In this document: positions 20,288 through 29,239 of the stretch, one piece after another
How positions within the stretch are numbered: the stretch's first letter is position 1
Layout of the letters: every line of letters begins with the position of its first letter
Origin: Gemmatimonadota bacterium
Lineage (GTDB): Bacteria; ARS69
Assembly (NCBI GenBank): GCA_030747075.1
Contig: JASLLL010000010.1
Coordinates: 19,679-83,678, forward strand
Reading direction: 5' to 3'
Length of the DNA stretch: 64,000 bases
Made by a program: the position numbers and the translations under genes
The notes under the pieces: generated by a model
Databases searched by the model: none
Seen by the model: only the letters and a program-made list of their open reading frames with translations
Told to the model about the DNA's origin: nothing

Positions 20288-21689
20288 CTTCGCGGGATGT
20301 CGCGTCGAAGATCGTCACGCTTCCGGGGTTCTTCTGCCCACCGGGTGTCGGGTGGTGCCCGGCCGAGTCGTCGTCGTTGGCGTTGGACACATAGACGCGG
20401 CTCCCGTCGGGCGTGAAGGAGATCCCGATCGGCCGCCGGAGGATGTTCATGGGCATCCCGTTGCTCATGTCCATGGTGGGCTGAAGAGTGGCGAGGACCG
20501 AGGGCGCATCCGCGGATGTCACATCCACCACGGAGACGGATCCCTCGACCCAGTTGGCCACCCACAGTTCCGTCCCGCCCGGGGCCAGCGTCAGGTGCCA
20601 GGGTGTGTCGCCGACATCCACCGACGCGGTCCATGCATAGGAGGCGGTATCCATCACGAAGACCTTGTCCGTGCCGAGCGTCGAGACAAAGAGGCGGGAA
20701 TCATCGGCCGAGAGCACGCACTGCTGCGGCTGGTGTGCTTCCGTGCCTGCCGGAATCGCGATGCCCTGCTTGACAACGGCAGGTGCGGGCGTGGTCCGGT
20801 AGATCGTCACATTGTCGGTCAGGATGTTGGTGACATAGACGAGGCTTCCATCGGCAGTCATGTCGAGTCCGTGCGGAACCTCCGCATTCGGGATCGTGAA
20901 CGAGTGCGTCTGCGTCAGTGTGGAGGGATCGAATACGCGAACCGCGTTGTCGCCGCTGACCTGATCGAAGTTCGTGACCCACAGCTGCGACCGATCCGGC
21001 GTCAGCATCATGAGCGCGGGGAAGGTCCCTGCTTCTCCCGTGCGGAGCAGTTCGTAAGTGTCCGCGTCATACACGCGCAGGTTGTCCGTGGCGGTTTCGA
21101 AACGCGAGACATAGACCTCGCGCGCGGCCTCATCCACGAAGACGGAATGCGGGGCCACCACTTCGATCAGTCGGATGAGTTGATTCGACTCCATGTCCAG
21201 AACCGCGACGGCGTCTTCACCCTGACAGGCGACGAAGGCCTTCCTGGTGGACGCGGAGTACATCGCCGTTCCGTCATCGGTGGAGGCGCCCTGCTCGATC
21301 CAGCAGCGGAGGAGTTTCATGTCCTCCTCGGAGAGGGGATCCCCACCCAGGGGCATCCGGGGTTCGATCCGTCCCTGGATGCGCTGGAGGAGCGGGCTTT
21401 GCTCCGCCGCGTAGGGGATCGTGACAGAGCCTGTCGTGCTGCCGTCCGCCAGCTTCCCGTACGAAGTGAGCTGCAGTCCGGCGGCGTTCCCGGTTTCGTC
21501 ATGGCAGCCGACGATGGAGCAGTTCTCCTGGAGGACCGGAAGGACGCTCCCGGAGAATGCGAGGTCTCCGGGGGGGTCACAGGCGTCGTCGCCCGGGCCG
21601 GAGCCGCTGTCACCACAGCCGGCGAAGAGGACGAACGCGGCGAAGAGGGCGGCGGGATGGATCTTGCGGAGAGCGGGCGGCTGGTTCAT
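20232..21689 (-). CDS. Surface lipoprotein: cytochrome c-like domain plus YVTN beta-propeller
   Basis: A protein of 485 residues. The signal sequence MNQPPALRKIHPAALFAAFV is followed by a lipobox (VLFAGC), so it is lipid-anchored. A small haem domain of the planctomycete cytochrome type follows: NCSIVGCHDE gives C-X4-CH, and RMPLGG offers an axial Met. The remaining 330 residues are a seven-bladed YVTN/LVIVD-like propeller with repeats such as SRLFVSTLGTDKVFVMDTAS and TELWVANWVEGSVSVVDV. It is probably a cell-surface redox or binding protein; the partner is unknown. The start at 21689 opens the signal peptide; the frame extends 24 codons further up. Confidence 0.82.
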   Translation of the reverse strand: MNQPPALRKIHPAALFAAFVLFAGCGDSGSGPGDDACDPPGDLAFSGSVLPVLQENCSIVGCHDETGNAAGLQLTSYGKLADGSTTGSVTIPYAAEQSPLLQRIQGRIEPRMPLGGDPLSEEDMKLLRCWIEQGASTDDGTAMYSASTRKAFVACQGEDAVAVLDMESNQLIRLIEVVAPHSVFVDEAAREVYVSRFETATDNLRVYDADTYELLRTGEAGTFPALMMLTPDRSQLWVTNFDQVSGDNAVRVFDPSTLTQTHSFTIPNAEVPHGLDMTADGSLVYVTNILTDNVTIYRTTPAPAVVKQGIAIPAGTEAHQPQQCVLSADDSRLFVSTLGTDKVFVMDTASYAWTASVDVGDTPWHLTLAPGGTELWVANWVEGSVSVVDVTSADAPSVLATLQPTMDMSNGMPMNILRRPIGISFTPDGSRVYVSNANDDDSAGHHPTPGGQKNPGSVTIFDATSREVIRDTSVPNFARFVSFLP

Positions 21690-21743
21690 TCGGGAGATCC
21701 TCGAAGCTTGGTAGGTAAAGTCGATACCGGCAGACTGCCGCGA

Positions 21744-21772
21744 ACTATGGCCAGCGGGCATTGCGTTGTCAA
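21744..21772 (-). promoter_or_regulatory. Promoter of the YVTN lipoprotein gene
   Basis: Read on the minus strand: TTGACA (21772-21767), a 17-base spacer, then CATAGT (21749-21744). The -35 is a perfect consensus. The transcript would start near 21737, about 48 bases before the ATG at 21689. Confidence 0.5.
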
Positions 21773-21865
21773 CGAACCACGCACTCGATGGCGTGCGCGG
21801 GTTTTCTCTGGCGAAGTCGCCCCCGCCGGGCCAGACTCGGCCGAATCGACGCGGGAGGGATGAGT

Positions 21866-22396
21866 GTGAAGCGAAAGGTTCACTCCGGGAGGATTCTCGA
21901 CTTCTTCGAGGAGGAAGTCCAGCTCCCCAACGGCGCGGTCGCCACGCTGGAGTTCGCGCACCATCCGGGAGCGGCCGCGGCCGTGCCGCTTCACGAAGAC
22001 ATGTCCGTCACCATGCTGCGGCAGTACCGCCATGCGGTGGGCGGATGGATTTGGGAGATCCCCGCAGGCAAACTGGACTTTCCGGATGAAGAACCGCTGG
22101 ATTGCGCCCGGAGAGAACTGGCGGAAGAGGCCGGGCTGGCCGCCTCGGAGTGGAAGAAGCTCGGGTCGATTCTCACGACCCCCGGCTTCTGCGACGAGGT
22201 CATCCACCTCTATCTGGCGCGCGGGTTGTCGGATGTGCCGGTGGCCCACGAGCGCGATGAAGTGATCGAAGTCCACCGCATGGCGCTGGCGGAAGCCGTC
22301 GCTTTGATCCCGACGGAGGAGATCCGCGACACCAAGACGGTTGCGGCTCTTCAGGCGACGGTGCTTCTTCTTGCAAAGGGGAGTCCCGGAGGCTGA
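21866..22396 (+). CDS. Nudix hydrolase, ADP-ribose pyrophosphatase-like
   Basis: A protein of 176 residues. The Nudix box is complete: Gly in IPAGKLDFPDE, then ARRELAEEAGL. The preceding RQYRHAVGGWIWEIPAG and following TTPGFCDEVIHLYLARGL match the NudF/ADP-ribose pyrophosphatase subgroup, so the likely reaction is hydrolysis of ADP-ribose or a similar nucleotide sugar. For the start, ATG 21860 touches the GGGAGGG directly, whereas the in-frame GTG at 21866 leaves seven bases after GGAGG, so GTG is preferred. It heads a rightward run of four genes. Confidence 0.87.
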   Translation: MKRKVHSGRILDFFEEEVQLPNGAVATLEFAHHPGAAAAVPLHEDMSVTMLRQYRHAVGGWIWEIPAGKLDFPDEEPLDCARRELAEEAGLAASEWKKLGSILTTPGFCDEVIHLYLARGLSDVPVAHERDEVIEVHRMALAEAVALIPTEEIRDTKTVAALQATVLLLAKGSPGG

Positions 22397-22487
22397 CCCG
22401 CGCAGGAGATTCCTCTCGACCGGATGTCTCCATCCGTCGAAAACTCTGGAGAAGCGGCCCTGCCGGGTCGCGGGAAGGGAGGTCCAC

Positions 22488-23009
22488 ATGGCGGGAGCCA
22501 TTCCGAAGCGGAGCGTGTTGGTTCGCATTCGCATGGCTGACGGGGAAACGCGCGAGGGGATGCTCTACCTCGACTACATCGACGCGATCCATCGAGGAGA
22601 GCAGACGCTGCTCGACAAGCTGAACGATGATTACCCGTGGTTTCCTCTCGGCGATGCCACGGACGGAACGACCGGAATCGTGAATCGAAGCCAGGTCGTG
22701 CTGGTGGAACCGGGGAAGGGCACTCCCGCGGAGGCTCTGCGCACTCCGGCCACGGGGACCTTCCGCGAAGAGTCCGTGACGGTCGAACTCTCCGGCGGCG
22801 AGAAGATCCACGGGCGCGTCGCCATGGATCTGCCGGAGGAGTTTTCCCGCGTGTCCGACTTTCTCAACTTCCCGGAGTGCTTCTTCGCGCTGGAGACTTC
22901 CGACGGACCGGTGCTGATTGCGAAGGATCACCTGTTCCTTCTCACGCCGCATGAGGACCCGCCGCCCATGCCGGAGACTCTCGACACGGAGACGGGCAGG
23001 AACGCGTGA
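22488..23009 (+). CDS. Unknown protein with internal duplication
   Basis: A 173-residue soluble protein; I do not recognise the family. Residues 9-73 and 96-152 are two copies of one module. Both read hydrophobic strand, Gly-Glu, Gly five positions on, Asp, Arg, Leu-Asn, Asp-Gly, and a closing strand (SQVVLV / DHLFLL). Offsets between copies are 85 residues in the first half and about 80 in the second. ATG 22488 follows GGGAGG; the frame is open from 22341 but without such a site. The stop overlaps the rhomboid gene's GTG. The partner role is unknown; co-translation with a rhomboid protease may be informative. Confidence 0.75.
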   Translation: MAGAIPKRSVLVRIRMADGETREGMLYLDYIDAIHRGEQTLLDKLNDDYPWFPLGDATDGTTGIVNRSQVVLVEPGKGTPAEALRTPATGTFREESVTVELSGGEKIHGRVAMDLPEEFSRVSDFLNFPECFFALETSDGPVLIAKDHLFLLTPHEDPPPMPETLDTETGRNA

Positions 23010-24211
23010 AGGGGGCCTTTCCGGAACCCGTGACGCCGGAGAGTGCCCCCCGGGGGCGCCGGTCGGTGGTTCGACCCAGTGTCCCGGGACCGGTCGTTCT
23101 GCGGCCGGCGAAGATGACGCGCTTCCTCCTGGTTGCCATTTCCGGATGGTATGCCGTCATGGTCCTTGCCACGCTCGCGACCCGCAGTGAGGGTGGACTC
23201 GGCGTTCTCCTGAAGGTGGACCGGGCGGTCCTTCTGCACTTCGGCGCGAATCACGGCGCTCTGGTTCGCGCGGGAGAAGTGTGGCGGCTGGCCACTTCCT
23301 GCCTCCTGCATGCCAATGCCGTCCATCTCGTCGCGAACGGATTCGCGCTCTTCGTACTTGGGCGGAATCTGGAGGCCTTCTATGGAGCGTGGTCGCTCTT
23401 GTTTCTCTTCCTGATCTCCGGGATTGCCGGGTCTGCTGCCAGCGCCTTTCTTTCAGAGACCACCTCCGTTGGAGCCTCCGGGGGGATTTTCGGACTGCTG
23501 GGCGCGTCGCTGGTCTTCTCCTACCTCCACCGCGACCTTCTTCCGAAGCGTGTGATCCGGATCATGGGGACGGCGCTCGTGCCGTGGGTGGTCTTCAATG
23601 TCGTCGTGGGGATGTTCTTCCCGGTCATCGACGCCAACGCGCACATCGGCGGTCTTCTGGCGGGTGCGGCGGTGGCATTCTACCTCCCGGTTCCGGCGGT
23701 GGAGGAGGCGCTCGGCAGAAGGCGGGACGGTCCGGGAAGAGCGCTGGGCGTGTGCGCGCTCGGGCTGATGCTGGTTTCGCTCATGGCGGGTCGCCCGACT
23801 CTCTCCCGAATGGTCGGAAGCGATCGCGCGCGGTGGGATTCGCGAGTGATGGCCATCATTGCGGTGGGCGAGAGGGCGCAGGATATGCGGGTCGTGAACG
23901 AGCGCCTTCGGCGGGAACCGGATGTGCCGTCGCTCTGGCGGGAGCGCGCTCGCCTTCACGCGAGGTCCGCGCTCTGGGTGGCGGCGCTGGAGGACTACCG
24001 GCGAGCGGTTCGCCTCGCGGGGGAGGCCGTGGATCCGCTGGAGGCCGTGGATCGCTATCTGCGTGCCGCGGCACTGGCCGCGACCGGGGAGACCGAGGCC
24101 GCGGAAGCAGCGTTCGAGCTGGCACTGCGAGCCGACCCCACGGACCCCGGACGGGAATCTGCGGAGCGGGTGTTGCGCAAGGCCGGGATTCCGATCCCGT
24201 TGCTCCGTTAG
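23006..24211 (+). CDS. Rhomboid-family intramembrane serine protease with C-terminal helical repeat region
   Basis: A protein of 401 residues. Six or seven hydrophobic helices carry the rhomboid signature: HLVANGFALFVLGRNLE, the catalytic Ser158 in GASGGIFGLLGA, and the catalytic His213 in NAHIGGLLAG. After the membrane part (to about residue 265), a soluble region has TPR-like helices (LWRERARLHARSALWVAALE, AAALAATGETEAAEAAFELA). It would cut membrane proteins within the bilayer; the substrate is unknown. GTG 23006 overlaps the previous stop (GTGA). Confidence 0.88.
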   Translation: MKGAFPEPVTPESAPRGRRSVVRPSVPGPVVLRPAKMTRFLLVAISGWYAVMVLATLATRSEGGLGVLLKVDRAVLLHFGANHGALVRAGEVWRLATSCLLHANAVHLVANGFALFVLGRNLEAFYGAWSLLFLFLISGIAGSAASAFLSETTSVGASGGIFGLLGASLVFSYLHRDLLPKRVIRIMGTALVPWVVFNVVVGMFFPVIDANAHIGGLLAGAAVAFYLPVPAVEEALGRRRDGPGRALGVCALGLMLVSLMAGRPTLSRMVGSDRARWDSRVMAIIAVGERAQDMRVVNERLRREPDVPSLWRERARLHARSALWVAALEDYRRAVRLAGEAVDPLEAVDRYLRAAALAATGETEAAEAAFELALRADPTDPGRESAERVLRKAGIPIPLLR

Positions 24212-24215
24212 CCGA

Positions 24216-25358
24216 ATGGGCTTCCTCCCGCGCATCTATCTCGCCTCGCTTCTGGCTGATTTCGCACTCTATCTGGCCTATGCCGCGGTTCCGTTCCTGG
24301 CCATCGGACTGGGGGCCGGGCCGCTGGTTCTGGGGCTGCTCCCTGCGGTGTCGGCCCTCTTCTACATGGGTTCCGCAGCCGTCTCCGGTCGGCTTTCGGA
24401 CCGCGTCTCTCGGATCGTGCTGGCCCGGTCGGGCTGCGTCGCTTTCGCGCTGGCCTGTGTCGCAATCTCGACCGCGCCCACCGTTCCGCTTCTCATTGCG
24501 GCGGTCCCGCTGGGAGGGCTGGCCATGGGAATGTTCTGGTCGCCGCTTCAGGCAGCGCTATCGGACGCGGCGGGCCGAGACCGTCTCACGGGGTCGGTGG
24601 CCATCTTCAACATTGCGTGGAGCCTCGGGAAAGGGCTCGGGTTTCTGGTCGCCGGGTACGCGATGATCATGGGCGGACCCTCCAGGGTGATTCTATGGGC
24701 GCTCGTCCCGGTGCTCGCGACCGCCGCGCTTCTTCCCGGGCGATGCGTGCGCGATGCCGCGCCGGGCGCTCCAGGGCCTCACCCCGAAGAGACAGAGGCC
24801 CCGCACACGGACTCGCCGCTCCTGCGCATGGCGTGGATGACCAACGCGCTGGCGTTCGGGATCGGGAACGCCCTCAACGCGCACGCTCCCCGGTTCCTTC
24901 TTGAGCAAGGCGCGGATGAACGGGACTTCGGGCTCTTTCTCGGCGCAGTGTTCGGGATTCAGACGATTGCCGTGGCGGCCTTCTTTCGATTGCGCCCCGG
25001 GCGGTCCTCGCTACTGGCGTCGCATCTGCTGTCGGCGGCAGCCCTCGTGCTCTTCGTCGTGGCGACCTCGACCTTTGGGCGCATTCTGGCCGCAATCCCG
25101 CTCGGGGTGGGACTCGGGCTGGCCTATCACTCTTCGATCCACGCCAGCCTCGACCGGCCGACAGGTCGGGGAGCCGCCGCGGGAATGCACGAGACTCTCC
25201 TGGGTGCCGGGAACTCCGCCGTCCCCCTCATCGGAGGAGCGGCGGCCGCATTGTCCGGTTCGCTGGCTGCTCCGTTCGTCATGTGTCTGGTGCTTCTGGC
25301 GGTCTCGGTCGTCTGGATCGGGGCATGGCGCCCCTCCCGGCCTCGTGAAGGAGTGTAG
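24216..25358 (+). CDS. Major facilitator superfamily transporter
   Basis: A protein of 380 residues with about 12 transmembrane helices in two halves and a central polar loop near residues 180-205. The loop after helix 2 (GRLSDRVSRIVLARSG) matches the MFS motif A region. ATG 24216 lies four bases after the rhomboid stop; there is no strong ribosome site, so translation is probably coupled. The substrate cannot be told from sequence. Confidence 0.85.
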   Translation: MGFLPRIYLASLLADFALYLAYAAVPFLAIGLGAGPLVLGLLPAVSALFYMGSAAVSGRLSDRVSRIVLARSGCVAFALACVAISTAPTVPLLIAAVPLGGLAMGMFWSPLQAALSDAAGRDRLTGSVAIFNIAWSLGKGLGFLVAGYAMIMGGPSRVILWALVPVLATAALLPGRCVRDAAPGAPGPHPEETEAPHTDSPLLRMAWMTNALAFGIGNALNAHAPRFLLEQGADERDFGLFLGAVFGIQTIAVAAFFRLRPGRSSLLASHLLSAAALVLFVVATSTFGRILAAIPLGVGLGLAYHSSIHASLDRPTGRGAAAGMHETLLGAGNSAVPLIGGAAAALSGSLAAPFVMCLVLLAVSVVWIGAWRPSRPREGV

Positions 25359-25421
25359 GCGACTCCGCCATCACACCGGGATCAGAGCGACTCATCCGCG
25401 GTCCACACGCAGCCCTGTCTC

Positions 25422-25430
25422 TGGTAGGAT
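25422..25430 (+). promoter_or_regulatory. Extended -10 promoter (TGgTAGGAT)
   Basis: TGGTAGGAT fits the TGnTAnnnT pattern seen before several genes here. It lies 27 bases before the GTG of the exonuclease gene at 25458; no convincing -35 is seen. Confidence 0.4.
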
Positions 25431-25457
25431 GGCACCCCACGCTCTCCGGGAGACGCC

Positions 25458-26030
25458 GTGACTGCCTCGCTTCGAACAGCACGCTTCGCCGTCCTCGACT
25501 TTGAGACTACCGGGCTCTCTCCGAGGCAGGGTGCGGAGATCGTCGAAACGGGGGCGGTGCGGTTCGGAGGGGAAGGTTCAGGCGATACCTTCTCCCGGCT
25601 TTCGCGCCCACGGAATCCCATTCCCCCCATGGCCACACGCATCCACAACATCACGGATGACATGGTGGCGGGAGAGCCTCCCTTCGCGGAGATTCTCCCG
25701 GAACTACTGAGCTTTCTGGGCGATCGGATTGTCGTGGCGCACAACGCACCGTTCGACCTGGGGTTTCTCCGCGCCGCCATGGCGAGTGCCGGGCTGCCTC
25801 CTCTTTCGAATCTTGTGCTGGACACGGTGCAGCTCTCGCGGAGAGTTCACCCCGCGTCTCCGAACCATCGGCTGGACTTCCTCTGCCACCATCACGATAT
25901 CTTCCGGGAGGCGGGGCATCGAGCGCTCGATGATGCGCTCGCCACGACGGAACTTCTGCGAATCCTGCTGGAGGCGGCTCCGAGTGAAGTGCTCGACGAG
26001 TACTCCGAACTCGTCGAGGCGCGCGCGTGA
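25458..26030 (+). CDS. DEDDh 3'-5' exonuclease (DnaQ/epsilon-like)
   Basis: A protein of 190 residues. The exonuclease motifs are complete: Exo I VLDFETTGLSPRQGAEIVE (Asp-X-Glu), Exo II VAHNAPFDLGFL, and Exo III HRALDDALATTELL (His and Asp). It resembles the stand-alone epsilon/PolC-type proofreading domain without extra parts. The GTG start lies behind CGGGAGACGCC. It shares a GTGA overlap with the uracil-DNA glycosylase gene, suggesting joint use in DNA repair. Confidence 0.88.
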   Translation: MTASLRTARFAVLDFETTGLSPRQGAEIVETGAVRFGGEGSGDTFSRLSRPRNPIPPMATRIHNITDDMVAGEPPFAEILPELLSFLGDRIVVAHNAPFDLGFLRAAMASAGLPPLSNLVLDTVQLSRRVHPASPNHRLDFLCHHHDIFREAGHRALDDALATTELLRILLEAAPSEVLDEYSELVEARA

Positions 26031-26587
26031 CCGCGCTGGCGGATGTGCGTACGGGACTCGGCGAGTGCGATCGCTGTCCCCTTCATGCAACGCGCGGGAG
26101 GCTGGTGTTCGGAACGGGAAACCCGGAGGCGGAACTCGTCCTTGTGGGGGAAGCTCCCGGTGCGCGCGAGGATCGGGACGGGCTTCCGTTTGTCGGAGCG
26201 GCGGGGAAACTCCTGGACGCGATGCTTTCCCGCATCCGGCTCACTCGCCGGGACATCTACATCGCCAATGTCCTGAAGTGCCGCCCCCCGGACAACCGAA
26301 ACCCCCGTCCGGAGGAGATTGAGCAGTGCGTTCCTTTCCTGTTTGAGCAACTCGGGGCCATTCACCCTCAGGTTGTGGGAACACTGGGGAACTTCGCCAC
26401 GCGCACGCTGCTGGAAACGCGCGAGGGGATCACGGCACTGCGTGGCCGGGAGTTCTCGGTGCGAGGGTTCCGAGTGGTGCCCATGTACCATCCGGCGGCC
26501 GCTCTCCACAACGGCTCTCTCCGCCCGGAGATCGAAGCGGACTTTCTCCGACTCGGCCGGATTCTGGGGTGCGCTCCGGTCGCCTGA
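26027..26587 (+). CDS. Uracil-DNA glycosylase, family 4, Fe-S
   Basis: A protein of 186 residues. The cluster cysteines are Cys14 and Cys17 (ECDRCPLH), Cys85 (NVLKCRPPDNRNP) and Cys101 (EEIEQC), the spacing of family-4 enzymes. Active-site motifs are LVGEAPGAREDRDGLPFVG and the late HPAAAL. It removes uracil from DNA. The GTG start overlaps the exonuclease stop. Confidence 0.93.
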   Translation: MTALADVRTGLGECDRCPLHATRGRLVFGTGNPEAELVLVGEAPGAREDRDGLPFVGAAGKLLDAMLSRIRLTRRDIYIANVLKCRPPDNRNPRPEEIEQCVPFLFEQLGAIHPQVVGTLGNFATRTLLETREGITALRGREFSVRGFRVVPMYHPAAALHNGSLRPEIEADFLRLGRILGCAPVA

Positions 26588-26614
26588 CTCAGAGCGGAAT
26601 CGCACGCTCAGGTT

Positions 26615-26623
26615 TGGTATACT
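26615..26623 (+). promoter_or_regulatory. Extended -10 promoter (TGgTATACT)
   Basis: TG, one base, then TATACT: a near-consensus extended -10. The transcript start would be near 26630, 23 bases before the TTG start at 26653. There is no clear -35, as expected for extended -10 promoters. Confidence 0.5.
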
Positions 26624-26652
26624 GGGCACGGACTGCATCCTGGAGGCTCACC

Positions 26653-29235
26653 TTGCGCCGCATTCTTCCTCTGCTTCTGCGTTCCGTCGTGTGGTGGTTG
26701 CCGCTGCTTCCGTCGTCGTCGGGAGCGGTGTTCGTGGAGAGGGCGGCGACTCTCGGCGTGGACAGTACCGTCTGCATGACCTATGCGGCGGGGTTTGTCG
26801 ACTTCGATGGAGATTGGGATACGGATCTCTATGTGGGTCGGCACTGGCGCGATCCTTCCATCCTCTATCGGAATGACGGGTCCGGCATGATGACCGATGT
26901 GTCTCAGCACTATGGCGTGGGGTACAGCGATCGTCACGATGCCCGGTGGGCCGACCTCGACGGGGACGGCCTGCCGGACCAGTACATCATTCACGGAGCA
27001 GGAGGGGGGACGGGCTTCCAGGAGAACGAGTTGTTCTGGAACGAGGGGAACGGCGTGTTCATGGACGGAGCGGTTGCGGCGGGTGTGGGCGACGGCTACG
27101 GACGGGGCCGGGAGCTTGGGGTGGCGGACTTCGACCGGAACGGATTCCTGGACTTCTTCGTGGGGAACGACTACCGCCCGGGGTCCACGCGACCCAACCG
27201 GCTCTTCTGGAATCTGGGCAATCGCCTGTTCTCCACCGACCCGGGCGGGGGTGACCTCTTCATGGCCCGCAATCATGTGTCCGCCGTGGACTACAACGGC
27301 GACTTCTGGCCGGACCTGATGCTGACCAATCCTCACGCGCAGCCCGGGGAACTCTATCGAAACGAGGCCGGATCGGGCTGGACGAACATCACCGCGACCG
27401 CGTTTCCGAATGAGCCTGAAGCACTGGGGATGGCGCAGGGGATGGCGTGGGGGGACATGGACAACGACGGCGATCTCGATCTCTTTGTTTCCGCGGGAGT
27501 CCGTGGCATGTGGGATTTCGTGGGGCTGGAGGCCGACTCCGTGCGGTGGTATCTGGAGTGTGAGATCGGGGAGACGAAGCGCGTCGACGCGGTTGTGGTT
27601 GCGGACTCGGTGACGATTCGCGCGGTGGCGTCGGACTTTCACCCGCTGACCTTTCATGTCGGAGCACTCGGGCTGGTTCCGCCGGACTTCCCGGCGACCT
27701 TCGCGATCGCGGACATTGTGGGTGAGCCGGTCGATCCCGGCGAAGGGGGACTGTTCCTGTGGAGCGATCCGGGCGCGTCGTCGGACACAGTCCGGGTACG
27801 CCTCTCCGGCGGATCGGCGAAGGGCCTCCTTGCGGGAGGATCGCTTCGCTTTCCCGGCGGGGCCATTCTCTCCGTGACCGCCGACTCTCTGTCGCCTCCT
27901 CCGCCCTACGCGTTCGCCTCGTGGCAGAACGGTCTGTTTGAGAATCGGGGGGACGGGACATTCGCCGAGTCGAAGTCGGGGTTCCGCGATCTGGACAACC
28001 CCTCGTGGAATACGATGGGCGCCGCGTGGGTGGACTACGACAATGACGGCTGGCTGGACCTCTACCTGTGCAACGGCGGGACCATCGAGACCGGCAACCA
28101 GCCGAATGTGCTCTTGAGGAACACGAACGGAACATCCTTCCTGGATGTGACGACCGCAGAGGGGGTCGCTGGCTCCACGGTGGGAATGACGGATGGCGCG
28201 TGCTGGGGAGATGTGGATGGCGACGGCGACCCGGACCTCTTTGTGACGCACGGCGCGGAGCACCCGCCGGATGGCGTCGGGCCGCGCGAGCTGTTTCTGA
28301 ATGAAGGAACCCGCGGGAACTGGGTGGTTCTTCGTCCGCGCGGGATGGTCTCCAATGTGACGGGAGTGGGGTCCGTCTTCCGTGTTGTCACGGGAGGACG
28401 CGAGATCTGGAGAACGCTCCTCGGGGAAAGCGAGAACGGTTTCCACTCGACCCCGGAGGTGCGCGTCGGCCTCGGCGTGGAGACGGTCTGCGACACGGTG
28501 GAGTGCTTCTGGCCGTCGGGTGTGGTGGACCGGTGGACGGCGGTCTCCGGCAACGCCTCCTATCTTGCGATCGAAGGCGGAGAGCTTCGCGCCGCCGGCC
28601 CGCCTTCGCTGGAGATCACGCCGGCCGTCATCGCGGACACACTGGTGGCGCGCGAGTTCCGGAGCTACGGCGTGGACCTTGCGAATACCGGGGCAGCGGC
28701 AGCGGACTTTTCCGTATCGATCGAGGATTGCACCGGGGGCGCCGTTTCGTGGGTGACGGTCTCTCCGTCGGCGAGCGCCGTCTGGCCTGCCGGGACCCGG
28801 AGCGTTGTGCTGAGTGCGGATGCCTCCTTCGCGACTGCGGGAGATTATTGCCTCCGGGCGGTGTTTGCATCGTCCGATCCGGCGGGGCCGGACACGCTCG
28901 ACATTTCCCTGACCGTGAACGAACCCGAGACGGGAGTCTCTCTTTCTGAAGGGGCTCCCGTTCGCTTCGCGTTGGGTCGACCGCTGCCGAATCCATCGCG
29001 CGCAGGTGTCCGGATGGAACTGGCTCTGCCGCAGGCAGGGGAGGTGGATGTCGCGGTCCTTGATCTGCAGGGTCGGCGGGTTGCCACGCTGGCGCGGGGA
29101 CGCCGACCGGCGGGGAGGTCCACGCTCGTCTGGACCCCCGGCAAGGGCGACCTGCGGCCCGCGCCCGGTGTCTTCTTCGTCCGTGCGAGCTGGAAGGGTC
29201 TCACTTCCTCCAGAAAAGTCGTTCTGATCCCCTGA
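26653..29235 (+). CDS. Secreted FG-GAP/VCBS repeat protein with ASPIC/UnbV domain and FlgD-like tail (CRTAC1 type)
   Basis: A protein of 860 residues. A TTG start at 26653 sits six bases after GGAGG and opens a signal peptide (LRRILPLLLRSVVWWLPLLP). There follow several calcium-type FG-GAP repeats (FVDFDGDWDTDLYVG, RWADLDGDGLPDQYII, WVDYDNDGWLDLYLCNGG, WGDVDGDGDPDLFVTHG). An ASPIC/UnbV domain follows (VTGVGSVFRVVTGGREIWR), then an Ig-like linker and a final FlgD-type fold (DVAVLDLQGRRVATLARG). It is probably an exported cell-surface adhesion or binding protein; its specific ligand is unknown. It has its own promoter at 26615. Confidence 0.87.
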   Translation: MRRILPLLLRSVVWWLPLLPSSSGAVFVERAATLGVDSTVCMTYAAGFVDFDGDWDTDLYVGRHWRDPSILYRNDGSGMMTDVSQHYGVGYSDRHDARWADLDGDGLPDQYIIHGAGGGTGFQENELFWNEGNGVFMDGAVAAGVGDGYGRGRELGVADFDRNGFLDFFVGNDYRPGSTRPNRLFWNLGNRLFSTDPGGGDLFMARNHVSAVDYNGDFWPDLMLTNPHAQPGELYRNEAGSGWTNITATAFPNEPEALGMAQGMAWGDMDNDGDLDLFVSAGVRGMWDFVGLEADSVRWYLECEIGETKRVDAVVVADSVTIRAVASDFHPLTFHVGALGLVPPDFPATFAIADIVGEPVDPGEGGLFLWSDPGASSDTVRVRLSGGSAKGLLAGGSLRFPGGAILSVTADSLSPPPPYAFASWQNGLFENRGDGTFAESKSGFRDLDNPSWNTMGAAWVDYDNDGWLDLYLCNGGTIETGNQPNVLLRNTNGTSFLDVTTAEGVAGSTVGMTDGACWGDVDGDGDPDLFVTHGAEHPPDGVGPRELFLNEGTRGNWVVLRPRGMVSNVTGVGSVFRVVTGGREIWRTLLGESENGFHSTPEVRVGLGVETVCDTVECFWPSGVVDRWTAVSGNASYLAIEGGELRAAGPPSLEITPAVIADTLVAREFRSYGVDLANTGAAAADFSVSIEDCTGGAVSWVTVSPSASAVWPAGTRSVVLSADASFATAGDYCLRAVFASSDPAGPDTLDISLTVNEPETGVSLSEGAPVRFALGRPLPNPSRAGVRMELALPQAGEVDVAVLDLQGRRVATLARGRRPAGRSTLVWTPGKGDLRPAPGVFFVRASWKGLTSSRKVVLIP

Positions 29236-29239
29236 TTCA

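Noticed and set aside
19425..21863. An 812-codon plus-strand frame crossing dnaE2 and the lipoprotein gene
   Set aside because: Spans two genes in other frames and has no recognisable domain; GC-rich shadow.
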